Notes: generated from the sequence alone by a model not told the origin. Shown: positions 22,496-33,365, counted from the stretch's first letter. The stretch is DNA of 64,000 nucleotides from Balaenoptera acutorostrata (GCF_949987535.1 NC_080081.1:54446153-54510152); one strand, 5' to 3'. Translations and numbers: made by a program.

Positions 22496-25400
22496 ATGGG
22501 AATAGGAACATACATATCGATAATTACCATAAATGTAAATGGATTAAATGCTCCCACCAAAAGACACAGGCTGGCTGAATGGATACAAAAATAAGACCCA
22601 TATATATGCTGTCTACAAGAGACCCACTTCAGACCTAGAGACACATACAGACTGAAAGTGAGGGGATGGAAAAAGATATTCCATGCAAATGGAAATCAAA
22701 AGAAAGCTGGAGTAGCAATTCTCATATCAGACAAAATAGACTTTAAAATAAAGACTATTACAAGAGACAAAGAAGGACACTATATAATGATCAAAGGATC
22801 GATCCAAGAGGAAGGTATAACAATTGTAAATATCTATGCACCCAACATAGAAGCACCTCAATACATAAGGCAAATACTAACAGCCATAAAAGGGGAAATT
22901 GACAGCAACACAATTATAGTAGGGGACTTTAACACCCCACTTTCACCAATGGACAGATCATCCAAAATGAAAATAAATAAGGAAACACAAGCTTTAAATG
23001 ATACATTAAACAAGATGGACTGAATTGATACTTATAGGACATTCCACCCCAAAACAACAGAATACACATTTTTCTCAAGTGCTCATGGAACATTCTCCGG
23101 GATATATTGCAACTTGGGTCACAAATCAAGCCTTGGTAAATTTAAGAAAATTGAAATCATATCAAGTATCTTTTCTGACCACAACGCTATGAGACTAGAT
23201 ATCAATTACAGGAAAAGATCTGTAAAAAATACAAACACATGGAGGCTACACAATACACTACTTAATAACGAAGTGATCACTGAAGAAATCAAAGGGGAAA
23301 TCAAAAAATACCTAGAAACAAATGACAATGGAGACACGATGACCCAAAGCCTATGGGATATAGCAAAAGCAGTTCTAAGAGGGAAGTTTATAGCAATACA
23401 AGCCTACCTCAAGAAACAGGAAACATCTCGAATAAACAACCTAACCTTGCACCTAAAGCAATTAGAGAAAGAAGAACAACAACAACAAAAAAAAAACCCA
23501 AAGCTAGCAGAAGGAAAGAAATCATAAAGATCAGATCAGAAATAAATGAAAAAGAAATGAAGGCGACAATAGCAAAGATCAATAAAACTAAAAGCTGGTT
23601 CTTTGAGAAGATAAACAAAATTGATAAAACATTAGCCAGACACATCAAGAGAAAAAGGGAGAAGACTCAAATCAATAGAATTAGAAATGAAAAAGGAGAA
23701 GTAACCACTGACACTGCAGAAATACAAACGATCATGAGAGATTACTACAAGCAACTCTATGCCAATAAAATGGACAACCTGGAAGAAATGGACAAATTCT
23801 TAGAAATGCACAACTTTCTGAGACTGAACCAGGAAGAAATAGAAAATATGAACAGACCAATCACAAGCACTGAAATTGAGACTGTGATTAAAAATCTTCC
23901 AACAAACAAAAGCCCAAGACCAGATGGCTTCACAGGTGAATTCTATCAAACATTTAGAGAAGAGCTAACACCTATCCTTCTCAAACTCTTCCAAAATATT
24001 GCAGAGGGAGGAACACTCCCCAACTCATTCTACGAGGCCACAATCAACCTGATACCGAAACCAGACAAAGATGTCACAAAGAAAGAAAACTACAGGCCAA
24101 TATCACTGATGAACAAAGATGCAAAAATCCTCAACAAAATACTAGCAAACAGAATCCAACAGCACATTAAAAGGATCATACACCATGATCAAGTGGGGTT
24201 TATTCCAGGAATGCAAGGATTCTTCAATATACACAAATCAATCAACATGATACATCATATTAACAAATTGAAGGAGAAAAACCATATGATCATCTCAATA
24301 GATGCAGAGAAAGCTTTCGACAAAATTCAACACCCATTTATGATAAAAGCCCTGCAGAAAGTAGGCATAGAGGGAACTTTCCTCAACATAATAAAGGCCA
24401 TATATGACAAACCCACAGCCAACATTGTCTTCAATGGTGAAAAACTGAAACCATTTCCTCTAAGATCAGGAACAAGACAAGGTTGTCCACTCTCACCACT
24501 ATTATTCACCATAGTTTTGGAAGTGTTAGCCACAGCAATCAGAGAAGAAAAAGAAATAAAAGGAATCCAAATCGGAAAAGAAGAAGTAAAGCTGTCACTG
24601 TTTGCAGATGACATGATACTATACATAGAGGATCCTAAAGATGTTGCCAGAACACTACTAGAGCTAATCAATGAATTTGGTAAAGTAGCAGGATACAAAA
24701 TCAATGCAAAGAAATCTCTTGCATTCCTATACATTAATGATGAAAAATCTGAAAGTGAAATTAAGAAAACACTCCCATTTACCACTGCAACAAAAAGAAT
24801 AAAATATCTAGGAATAAACCTACCTAAGGAGACAAAAGACCTTTATGCAGAAAATTATAAGACACTTATGAAAGAAATTAAAGATGATAGAAATAGTTGG
24901 AGAGATATACCATGTTTTTGGATTGGAAGAATCAACATTGTGAAAATGACTCTACTACCCAAAGCAATCTACAGATTCAGTGCAGTCCCTATCAAACTAC
25001 CACTGGCATTTTTCACAGAACTAGAACAAAAAATTTCACAATTTGTATGGAGACATAAAAGACCCCAAATAGCCAAAGCAATCTTGAGAACGAAAAATGG
25101 AGCTGGAGGAATCAGGCTCCCTGACTTCAGACTATATTACAAAGCTACAGTAATCAAGACAGTTTGGTACTGGCACAAAAACAGAAACATAAATCAATGG
25201 AACACGATAGTAAGCCCAGCGATAAACCCACACACATATGGTCAACTTATCTTCGATAAAGGAGGCAAGCATATACAGTGGAGAAAAGATAGCCTCTTCA
25301 ATAAGTGGTGCTGGGAAAACTGGACAGGTACATGTAAAAGTATGAAATTAGAACACTCCCTGACACCATACACAAAAATAAACTCAAAATGGATTAAAGA

Positions 25401-26320
25401 CCTAAGTGTAAGGCCAGACACTATCAAACTCTTAGAGGAAAACATAGGCAGAACACTCTATGACATAAATCACAGCAAGATCCTTTTTGACCCACCTCCT
25501 AGAGAAATGGAAATTAAAACAAAAATAAACAAATGGGACCTAATGAAACTTAAAAGCTTTTGCACAGCAAAGGAAACCATAAACAAGACCAAAGACAACC
25601 CTCAGAATGGGAGAAAATATTTGCAAATGAAGCAACTGACAAAGGATTAATCTCCAAGATTTATAAGCAGCTCATGCAGCTCAGTAACAAAAAAACGAAC
25701 AACCCAATCCAATAATGGGCAGAAGACCTAAGTAGACATTTCTCCAAAGAAGATATACAGATTGCCAACAGACACATGAAAGAATGCTCAACATCATTAA
25801 TCATTAGAGAAATGCAAATCAAAACTACAATGAGATATCATCTCACACCAGTCAGAATGACCATCATCAAAAAATCTAGAAACAATAAATGCTGGAGAGG
25901 GTGTGGAGAAAAGGGAACACTCTTGCACTGTTGGTGGGAATGTAAATTGATACAGCCACTATGGAGAACAGTATGGAGTTTCCTTAAAAAACTACAAATA
26001 GAACTACCATACGACCCAGCAATCCCACTACTGGGCATATACCCTGAGAAAACCATAATTCAAAAAGAGTCATGTACCAAAATGTTCATTGCAGCTCTAT
26101 TTACAATAGCCAGGACATGGAAGCAACCTAAGTGTCCATCATCGGATGAATGGATAAAGAAGATGTGGCACATATATACAATGGAATATTACTCAGCCAT
26201 AAAAAGAAACGAAATGGAGGTATTTGTAGTGAGGTGGATGGAGTTAGAGTCATACAGAGTGAAGTAAGTTAGAAAGAGAAAAACAAATACAGTATGCTAA
26301 CACATAAATATGGAATCTAA
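22496..26320 (+). pseudogene. L1 ORF2 (endonuclease/reverse transcriptase), inactivated
   Basis: The span from ATG 22496 to TAA 26318-26320 is 3825 bp, about 1275 codons, the normal size. The endonuclease domain has NVNGLNAPTKRHRL, CCLQETHF and IIVGDFNTPLSPMD. The usual Asp-His site near 23100 reads GIYCNLGHK, so the catalytic Asp is lost; SDHNAMR remains. There are stops at 22592-22594 (TAA) and 23021-23023 (TGA). A frameshift lies in the CAA/A-run at about 23475-23497. The reverse-transcriptase domain is then open for over 2 kb, with [14 protein letters not shown] and an intact FADD at 24601-24612. A frameshift near 25600 and a stop at 25713-25715 follow. [19 protein letters not shown] is kept near 25890. 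Confidence 0.93.
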
Positions 26321-26719
26321 GGAAAAAAGAAAAATAAAAGGGTCATGAAGAACCTAGTGGCAAGACTGGAATAAAGACACAGACCTACTAGAGAATGGAC
26401 TGGAGGATATGGGGAGGGGGAGGGGTAAGATGTGACAGGGTGAGAGAGTGGCATGGACATATATACACTACCAAATGTAAAATAGATAGCTAGTGGGAAG
26501 CAGCCGCATAGCACAGGGAGATCAACTCGGTGCTTTGTGACCACCTTGTGGGGGGATAGGGAGGGTGGGAGGGAGGGAGATGCAAGAGGGAAGAGATATG
26601 GGAACATATGTATATGTATAACTGATTCACTTTGTTATAAAGCAGAAAATAACACACCATTGTAAAGTAATTATACTCCAATAAGGATGTCAAAACAAAA
26701 AAAAAAACAAAAAAAAAAA
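26321..26719 (+). other. L1 3' UTR and A-rich tail
   Basis: Contains the purine-rich GGGGAGGGGGAGGGGTAAG and GGGAGGGTGGGAGGGAGGG tracts that L1 3' UTRs commonly carry and that can fold as G-quadruplexes. The tail begins after 'ctccaataaggatgtc' and is an A run with interrupting C residues to about 26719. Confidence 0.9.
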
Positions 26720-26760
26720 CGACTTCTCTGGTCCCTTTAAACTACTTCTCTGGTCCCTTT
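26716..26760 (+). repeat. 3' target duplication and short tandem repeat at the L1 3' junction
   Basis: Two related copies of ACTTCTCTGGTCCCTTT follow the tail (26722-26738 and 26744-26760). Either the target already held this tandem duplication when the L1 arrived or it arose at the junction. The 5' flank carries the same TTTAAAACTACTTCTCT. Confidence 0.75.
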
Positions 26761-26817
26761 GTTATATATTCCTTCCATCACACCCTCACTAATTCCCAAC
26801 ACTTAAAAAACAACTTC

Positions 26818-26960
26818 GGGAATTCCCTGGCAGGCCAGTGGTTAGGGCTCCATGCTTCCACTGCAGGGGGCATGGCTTCAGTCCCTGATCCCAGAACTAA
26901 GATCCCGCATGCCACACACTGCGGCCAAAAAATTAAATAAATAAACATTAAAAAAAAAAA
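26818..26960 (+). mobile_element. short tRNA-derived SINE (old CHR-like)
   Basis: A 143-bp element starting GGGAATTCCCTGGCAGGCC. It has decayed box A (near 26828-26838) and box B ('ggcttcagtcc' near 26872), a 'aactaagatcccgcatgcc' body and an AAATAAATAAA tail with A run. It is much shorter than the roughly 300-bp CHR SINEs elsewhere in the window and lacks their second half, so it belongs to an older or separate tRNA-SINE subfamily. Confidence 0.85.
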
Positions 26961-26968
26961 TCTTAGAG

Positions 26969-28640
26969 TGTCCAAAAAGAATTCTGCTCCAGTTTATTTC
27001 AGTGTTGAAGAGAACACATTAGAAGAGCCTTCAGTTTCATTCACAAGTATGTCTCACTTCAAAAGCTATAACATTTGTTCCTATTTCCCCAAAGAATGAC
27101 TCCACGGGCCCCCAAGCACACCCCAGCACATGTTTGATAAATGTTAAACAACACACCTTTATGAGACGGCATTCTATTCTAGAATGACATTTAAAAGCTC
27201 TGAAGTTTAATTGCTGTGGATAACCATCGATCATTGCTGGGATGCCCGTGGGATGGTGGACTTTGAGGTCCGCCATCCGTCTCCTAGCGATATTGTGGCT
27301 GGCTGCCTTCCCCCCTTCATCACCGGTGGATGGGGTTGATGGAGACGGCTGCTGCACTTTCAAAGTGCCTCAAGTTCCCTCACCTGCTCTGCATGACTAC
27401 TGAACTGAGCCGTGTTGTGACAGTCTGCCTGCTCGTCCCTGTTCAGATTAATGAATACAGCTTTAGCTGTTAATTCAAAGCTAGTCAAGCTTGTATCCAA
27501 CAATTAGAGACCAATTTTCATATTCAGCTCGAGTGTATAGGTGGAAGGGTGTGGGGGAGGAGTGCCATTTGGTGTGATTCTTTATATCTGGGGCTGAGCT
27601 TGAAGAAGAAGGAAGAGGAAGGGACCCTGAAGACAGCACTGGAAGCTCTCCTTGGGTCTGGCTACAATAAAATGTTTCAAGCCTTAACATCTTTGCAAGC
27701 TCCAACCATGTGACCCTGGGGTTTTGAGATTCCTGCCCTGCAGCTAGACAGCAATCCATCAAAAATAACAAGCACATGGCAGCCCCCCGTGCAACTCTGC
27801 CTTCCAGGAGAGTCAGCAGCTGAGCCAGTATTTGAAAGCGCTTTAGAATCAGAGCCCCAAATCTCCCACTACTATTGTCTTCCCTCCACAATAAGAAATG
27901 AAATGTTTACTTGTACAAGAATTATATGAGACCTTCTCCACCCCCTTTCAGAATCATCCGGGGCAATGGAAACCGAATACTTAATTCCCAACCCTGAAAT
28001 ATCCTCTCTGATAAAGTGAGGGCTACAAATGCCCCCTCCTGAGTGGAAAAGCTATATAAGGACCCCAGGTTCCAAATACCGTCAACATGCACTCTTACCA
28101 GAATTTGTATTTACAGAAAAGTGAAAGCAGGATCAGGCAGAGCATCCCTGCCCCTGGTTACTGATGGTAGAGGTGGTTCAGAGGAACACATATTCCTCCA
28201 AGCTATGCTACACCTTTGCCCTGGGAATAGAAGTCTCTCCTTAGTTATTTTGTCTGATCTTATTTTTAAAGCACGTGGCCTGGGGTTGGAGCAAAATACA
28301 AAGCAGCTGGTGGTAGTTTTGGTAATGTTGATAAAGTCTTGTTACTTCCCTTATTGAATTGCTTTTAATTCTGCCTTCCTATTTAGCAGTTGTCTTTGGC
28401 ATCAGACTAGCTCAGCTGTGCAAGGAAGGATGCAGGAATGAAATTGCTATTCCCTTTTGAGCAGTGCACCATGGGGACCATGTGGAGATGGAAGAGGTCA
28501 TCCTCTGTGAACATTTCCACCCACAGGTGGAACACAGGCAGAGGGTCAGGGACAAAACATGCAATAACCATTTTTCTGGATCTCTATTCTTTCTGTTCAA
28601 ATGTTTGAAATCTCTGTGTGCTGTTTTTAAAGGGCATCTA
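26969..28640. other. unique stretch, possible conserved regulatory DNA at 27130-27560
   Basis: No nameable repeat. The part at 27130-27560 keeps more CpG dinucleotides than other unique DNA here and carries several TAAT cores in short AT-rich motifs (for example CAGATTAATGAATACAG near 27442 and TGTTAATTCAAAG near 27468). A 136-codon open frame at 27481-27891 (minus) has no recognisable domain. Regulatory function is only a guess from composition. Confidence 0.35.
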
Positions 28641-28649
28641 TTATCTTGT

Positions 28650-28770
28650 ATATAAACCAGTGATGGAAAAGGTCTAACTCACAGAACTGATGTGAGGAAT
28701 GGGTGAGATAAATGAAAGCAGTTAGTACAGTGTTTAGCACATAGGTAGAACTTAAGAAATAATACAGATA
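28650..28770 (+). mobile_element. MIR SINE 3' part
   Basis: The stretch 'gaatgggtgagataaatgaa' followed by 'cagtgtttagcacataggta' has the spacing and content of the MIR 3' half. The tRNA-related head is not recognisable. Confidence 0.55.
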
Positions 28771-28958
28771 TGGCAAACGTATCAATAATGGTTCCTGTCT
28801 TCCTGGAAGTTTATATTTAATTAGGGACACATATAATAAACAATAGAACAAATAAATAAATGGCTATAGACTGAGTCAGGGCTAGCTATGATAGAATAAA
28901 TAGTTACTCTAATAGAGAATAATCTGGAATGAGGGGCTTCATTGGATAGGGTGGTCAG

Positions 28959-29454
28959 GGTGTAACAGGGAAGAACAAATCTGACTCCATATTGGATCTG
29001 TTTCTTTTACTTTAACCTTTGTATTCTATTGCTTTTGCTACAAGTTAATCACTAAAGGGATGTTACCTCTAGCTTAAAGTGTACGTAATGGCCCATCTCC
29101 AGGAGTCCTGCTCCCATGCCTGAGCTTAAGCTAAAATACCTTTGTTTAGCTCACAGGAAACATCCTGACCAGGCCCACCTGTGAGTGGCTACAGGAAAGA
29201 AGAAATTAACACATTCCCTCCAGAGTCTGGCTGGAACCAGGAAATATTTGCAACAACTTTATCATCTCCCATTCTTTGTTCTATAAAAGAAACTAGCAGC
29301 CAACCCCAAGCAAAATGGTTCTTTGGGACACTAGTCCACCATCTTCCCTGTCTGCTGGCTTTCCAAACAAAGTCACTATCCCTTGCCCCAACACCTCATC
29401 TCTGGATTGATTGGCCTGTCATGCAGCAAGCAGTACAAGCTCAGACTTGGTAAC
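28959..29454 (+). mobile_element. solitary retroviral LTR (family B), nested in L2
   Basis: About 496 bp from TGTAACAGGGAAG to TTGGTAACA (TG...CA ends). The first 75 bases match the start of the element at 38862, and a central 'cacaggaaacatcctgacc' also matches there. A TATA-like CTATAAAAGAAAC lies at about 29280-29292. No internal retroviral sequence is attached. It interrupts an antisense L2. I cannot assign the ERV family by name. Confidence 0.7.
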
Positions 29455-29637
29455 AAGAGGAAGCCACTCTGAGGAGGTAACGTTTAAGCTGAGACCAGAG
29501 GAGGAGCCAGAAGAGCTGAGTGAGTGGCACTCCAAGCACAAGAAACAGAAATTACAAAGGAGAATGGTAGAAATGTGGACATGCAAGGGAGAGAACAGGG
29601 CGAAGGCAGGTGGACAATTTTGATTGTACTCCAAGTT

Positions 29638-29790
29638 CTTGTAACTCAAAGTGGGATTTGGGTATCACCTAGGAGCTTGTTGGAAATTCAGCAACACAGG
29701 TACCACCCCAGACCACTAAATCAGAAATCTGCATCTTAACAAGATCGCTGGGTGATCCCTGTGCACTTCTGAGATTAAGAAGCCCTGGTT
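29638..29790 (+). mobile_element. MER5A-type hAT remnant, nested in L2
   Basis: Reads 'ggtatcacctaggagcttgt', 'tggaaattcagcaacacagg', 'aaatcagaaatctgcatctt', 'gatccctgtgcacttctgag', the MER5A order. It is a short non-autonomous hAT-Charlie element with no coding capacity. Confidence 0.8.
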
Positions 29791-29895
29791 TAGGAAGCCA
29801 CTGGAAAGCTTAGGCAGCACAATGGTGTGACCTGCTTTCTATTTTTAAAAGGAACACTCCAGATGGTATGGTGAAAATGGCTTAGAGGGGAATGT

Positions 29896-32224
29896 TTTTA
29901 CTGCTTTTTTATTACGACTTTTGAAGTCGTCTGCCTAGTTTACTGTTCCTTCTCCTTCCCAGACTGGGTCTGGCTGTAATCTGGCCACCTGAAGTCCAGC
30001 CCAGTGGCTACTGCCCTGCTTTCTGCTTATTCATCGTTCAGTGCCACTGTCGCCTGCCTTGTATTTTCCAACGTCACCTGTTCCTGTATTTCCCAGATCC
30101 CAGCTCTGCCCACCACATCAGGAAGCCTACTTCCTTACGTCCAGATGAAACCCTCTGAGGCTGGAGCCAGCCCCTGCTTAGATATTGCACCCCACACCTT
30201 CAGCTGGCTTTCTTCCAGACCTGACTTCTGCCACAGAGGTGGTTTCATGCCACATCCCTCTGTTCCCACTGTGTGCCCCTCCCATGCCATGGGAACTTGG
30301 GGACCAAGTGAAAAATGAGCATTCCTGGTGACTATATTAGATTCCAAAGATGAGAAAGGAGTTCATCAGCAAATGCCAGCCATGTTCTCATTAAAAAATA
30401 AAACTTTTTAATCGATTGCTGGGGAGAGCTGCTAATGGGTTAACCACTTTTAATTCAATATTTGACAGTAATTGCAACAGAGTTACATTTAACAAGACAA
30501 GAACTTCTATGGGTTTTTAGCAGTCAAATGAGGTTAACAGAACAGTTCCTGTTAAGGAACTGAAATAAAATCAAAGGAGCCTTCAAGCCTATTGCTGTGT
30601 CTGAGTGACAAGACTACCAACAGGAACCCCCAAAGACAGATGCTTGTCCGGAATAAGAAATACTAACACAATATCTCTCTGCTTAGCCCAGAAGAGCCTA
30701 AACACCAGGGCTGGTGGAGCACGTAGGTTGTTGAGGATGGTTGGTGATCTCACTCAACTAAAACTGTCAAGGAGGCGGGGAGATAAGGGTGAAAAAGGCA
30801 CGACTTGATGAGATCTAATGGAAGATTTGCAGAGATGCTACAAGGAGCTACGTAGCCCCTCCCCATCATTTGGCAATGGTGAAGAATCTTTTTGTCTCCT
30901 TCTGTGTGTGCTCTGAAGAGAAGGAGCAGTTCGCATTGTGGCTCAGCATCCTTCTCTCTAAATGATGTTGTCAAGCAGCCCTTCTATTAGCAGAGTTCAA
31001 TCAGACCCGTGAAATGAGGGCAGCATTAAAAGAGGGGTGTGTCTACGGGAAGCAGAGGAGGGACGGTGAGAACATCGTTAGGGTTTAATCAGGTCACTCT
31101 GCATTTCATCCCTGGGAGATCTGGGTTAGGCAGCTGGGAGGACCACAGAGGCAGGGCTCCAAAATTGTTTTCATCATGCACTTTCTTGAAACCCTCTGAA
31201 GACGCTCACCTTTCTCACCTCAACAGTCTATGTCATCACCTTTATTTCTGCTCTAACTCTAGCTTTAATGGATTTTCTGAGCTTCTAGCTTTGAAGCCAT
31301 ATAGAAAGAACAGCGTCACCTGAGTACCATAGCTGTTACCCAGATCAAATGTCACCGTCCTCGGGGACAGCTTTAACTTCAGAATTATGTTCAAATTTGG
31401 GGGCTTTAAAGCCAAGCAAATAGATTCTATATATTTTTGATGGCCTCTAAAAGAAGCTTCAGGAGGAAGACTCTTATTTTCTCTCAATTTAACACTATAT
31501 CTGTTATAAAACAAATAAAAGAAGTCGAAATGCCATTTTACACAGGATTTGGGGGGTGGATAAGGTGAAAAGAAAGAAAAATAGCTAACAAAATCTTCAC
31601 ATTGCTATATAAGGAAAAAGAACCTTTGGATACAAAGTTCATATCTGACAGGTAATGTGACAATAAAAGAGGGGAGAAACATGAATTAAAATGCAATGAA
31701 AAGTTCATACTCTCCGTGCACAGAAAAATAAGTGAATGTCCTTAAATTGATCAGCTCTCCAGCTGGGAGAAGGGCTTCAAATGATAGATGGATGTGTGAT
31801 GGTTTTTCTTTTAGATATATGTTGAGCCATAATGAGGAGATTAATTGGAGTCCTTTTTTAAAAGTATAAATGCATTTGTAATATACTGTACTTTGCATAC
31901 AGTAGGAAGTTAAAAGTGCTTTCAAGATTAATTCAAAACCAAGGGATAGATGGCAGAGAACGAGAGATTCTACATATTTAGTGTGCTCTAAATATTGGAA
32001 TCCATTTGGAAGCTAAACATAAAGATGGTGTCAGATGGAGGAACACTGAGGGAAGAGCCAGGAAGGGGTCATCACAGCCACAAATCACCAGATTGGTTCT
32101 CAAGTTTTCATCAATAAAACCCAGTAGATTCACCACCTGTCCTGCACCAGCAAGATAGTGCCTGAAAAAATGTTAAAACAGAATCAGTTTACATACCTAA
32201 ATGGAATTCCCGAAGCTTACTGCT
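29896..32224. other. unique stretch, possible conserved element at 30380-30600
   Basis: No repeat recognised. The part at 30380-30600 is AT-rich with several TTAATC, TTAACC and TAATTGC motifs in non-repetitive context, a pattern common in deeply conserved enhancers. Short open frames at 30.0-31.3 kb lack domains. Confidence 0.35.
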
Positions 32225-32335
32225 TCATGAAAATCACGTGGGAAGCTTCTGAGAAAAGAGATCCTAAGATTCCCTTGACACACACTGAATTGGTATCGCA
32301 GAGTGGACCCGAGAGTATTTCCTAAAGTTCAGAGC
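32225..32335 (+). mobile_element. possible MER5-type remnant
   Basis: The stretch 'aaaatcacgtgggaagcttc' and the following order resemble a MER5 body, but both termini are missing. Weak call. Confidence 0.35.
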
Positions 32336-32479
32336 CACTGCTTCCTTTTCAGGCTGAATCAACATGCTTTAGGCCACTGGTTGAGGATGAGGCTCCCATG
32401 TTAATGCCAAAATATTAGGGGGAGTACAATGGTCATAACTGTAATGTCTGCTCCCACTGCTGAATGCGAAACTTAGTAG

Positions 32480-32580
32480 GCATATTGCATGGTAGCTCTG
32501 AGGCTCAAATGCGGAAATCATTAACCCTAATACGGTGCCTGATACATAACGGGTGATCACAAAACGTTCATTGAACTAAT
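32480..32580 (+). mobile_element. possible MIR-type SINE 3' remnant
   Basis: 'cggtgcctgatacataacgg' followed by 'tcacaaaacgttcattgaac' matches the pattern of a MIR 3' end (…gtgcctggcacatagtaggtgctcaataaa). Heavily diverged. Confidence 0.45.
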
Positions 32581-32848
32581 TAGGGAATTAAGAAGACCGC
32601 CAAATTACTGTCTTTCTTCCAGGTAAAACTGAAGATTTAGGAAAACTACATCTAGTCGTATTGCAAAGGAGAACAGAGTGGAGAACACTTCATACCCAAG
32701 TTTTATGATGTCTAAGAACAACTGGGCCTGGCAATCTTGCCCATCTTGACCTCTGAGACCTTTGGGATTACTCTTTTGTATTTGTCCTTGTGCTTATTAT
32801 AATAACAGCCTTACAGGAGGTGTACAATAAATATATTCTTTTAACAAA

Positions 32849-33097
32849 TCAATGCATCCTTTTTTTTAACATCTTTATTGGAGTATAATTGCTTTACAAT
32901 GGTGTGTTAGTTTCTGCTTTATAAAAAAGTGAATCAGCTATACATATACATATATCCCCATATCTCTTCTCTCTTGCGTCTCCCTCCTACCCTTCCTACC
33001 CCACCCCTCTAGGTTGTAACAAAGCACTGAGCTGATCTCCCTGTGCTATGTGGCTGCTTCCCACTAGCTATCTATTTTACTCAATGCATCCTTTTTT
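32849..33097 (-). mobile_element. short LINE-1 tail, antisense, with perfect target-site duplication
   Basis: The L1 part (32866-33080, about 215 bp) is only 3' UTR: T run, ATTGCTTTACAATGGTGTG, then the CTGTGCTATGTGGCTGCTTC block. It is flanked on both sides by the 17-bp direct repeat TCAATGCATCCTTTTTT (32849-32865 and 33081-33097). The perfect duplication indicates a relatively recent insertion of the same lineage as the full-length L1. Confidence 0.95.
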
Positions 33098-33285
33098 AGG
33101 TCATTAAGAAGAATTCAAATTCATCATTTATGAGGAAAAAAATTTAGTGGGATTTTTCTCATTTTTTTTCAAAATAGATACTAAAAAGAACCTATAGTTA
33201 TAAGCTATCTGAATGTCACATTAATTCACATGATTCATAGATAAAGAGAAAGCTATTTTAAGTTTCTTAAAAGGCTTAAACTTTT

Positions 33286-33365
33286 TATCAATTATTTTTT
33301 TAAAATTTATTTGTTTCAAGTATAGTTGATTTATAGTGTTGTGCTTATTTCTGCTGTATATCAAT
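33286..33365 (-). mobile_element. very short LINE-1 tail, antisense
   Basis: The sequence 'aagtatagttgatttatagt' followed by 'tatttctgctgtata' is the last 60 or so bases of an L1 3' end in antisense, preceded by a T run. ATCAATT occurs on both sides and may be the target duplication. It belongs to the type also seen at 47.5 kb. Confidence 0.7.

Larger units (their letters stand above)
19644..26719 (+). mobile_element. full-length LINE-1, inactivated
   Basis: A complete 7.08-kb L1: CpG-rich 5' UTR (19644-21548), ORF1 (21549-22437), a 58-bp spacer, ORF2 (22496-26320), 3' UTR and A-rich tail (26321-26719). It is flanked by a target-site duplication. It is the only copy in the window that reaches its own 5' end. 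Both ORFs have frameshifts and stops, so it is a fossil. It integrated directly beyond the A-rich tail of the older L1 at 19.05-19.62 kb, consistent with L1 endonuclease preference for A/T-rich targets. Confidence 0.96.
28780..29895 (-). mobile_element. L2 LINE, antisense, split by two later insertions
   Basis: Three pieces are in the right order for an antisense L2. The first (28780-28958) includes 'gtcttcctggaagtttatat' and 'acaatagaacaaataaataa'. The second (29455-29637) includes 'gaagccactctgaggaggta' and 'aagctgagacc'. The third (29791-29895) includes 'gtgacctgctttctattttt' and 'aggaacactccagatggta'. An LTR (28959-29454) separates the first two, and a MER5 (29638-29790) separates the last two. 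Confidence 0.78.

Noticed and set aside
23353..25650. 765-codon open frame taken as a single protein
   Set aside because: Its first 45 or so residues are a wrong-frame reading of ORF2; the true L1 frame enters only after the shift near 23480-23497. It is the reverse-transcriptase part of a broken L1 ORF2 and not a separate gene.
27481..27891. 136-codon minus-strand frame as a gene
   Set aside because: Cysteine- and leucine-bearing but with no recognisable family, and it overlaps a stretch better explained as non-coding. A protein search would decide it.
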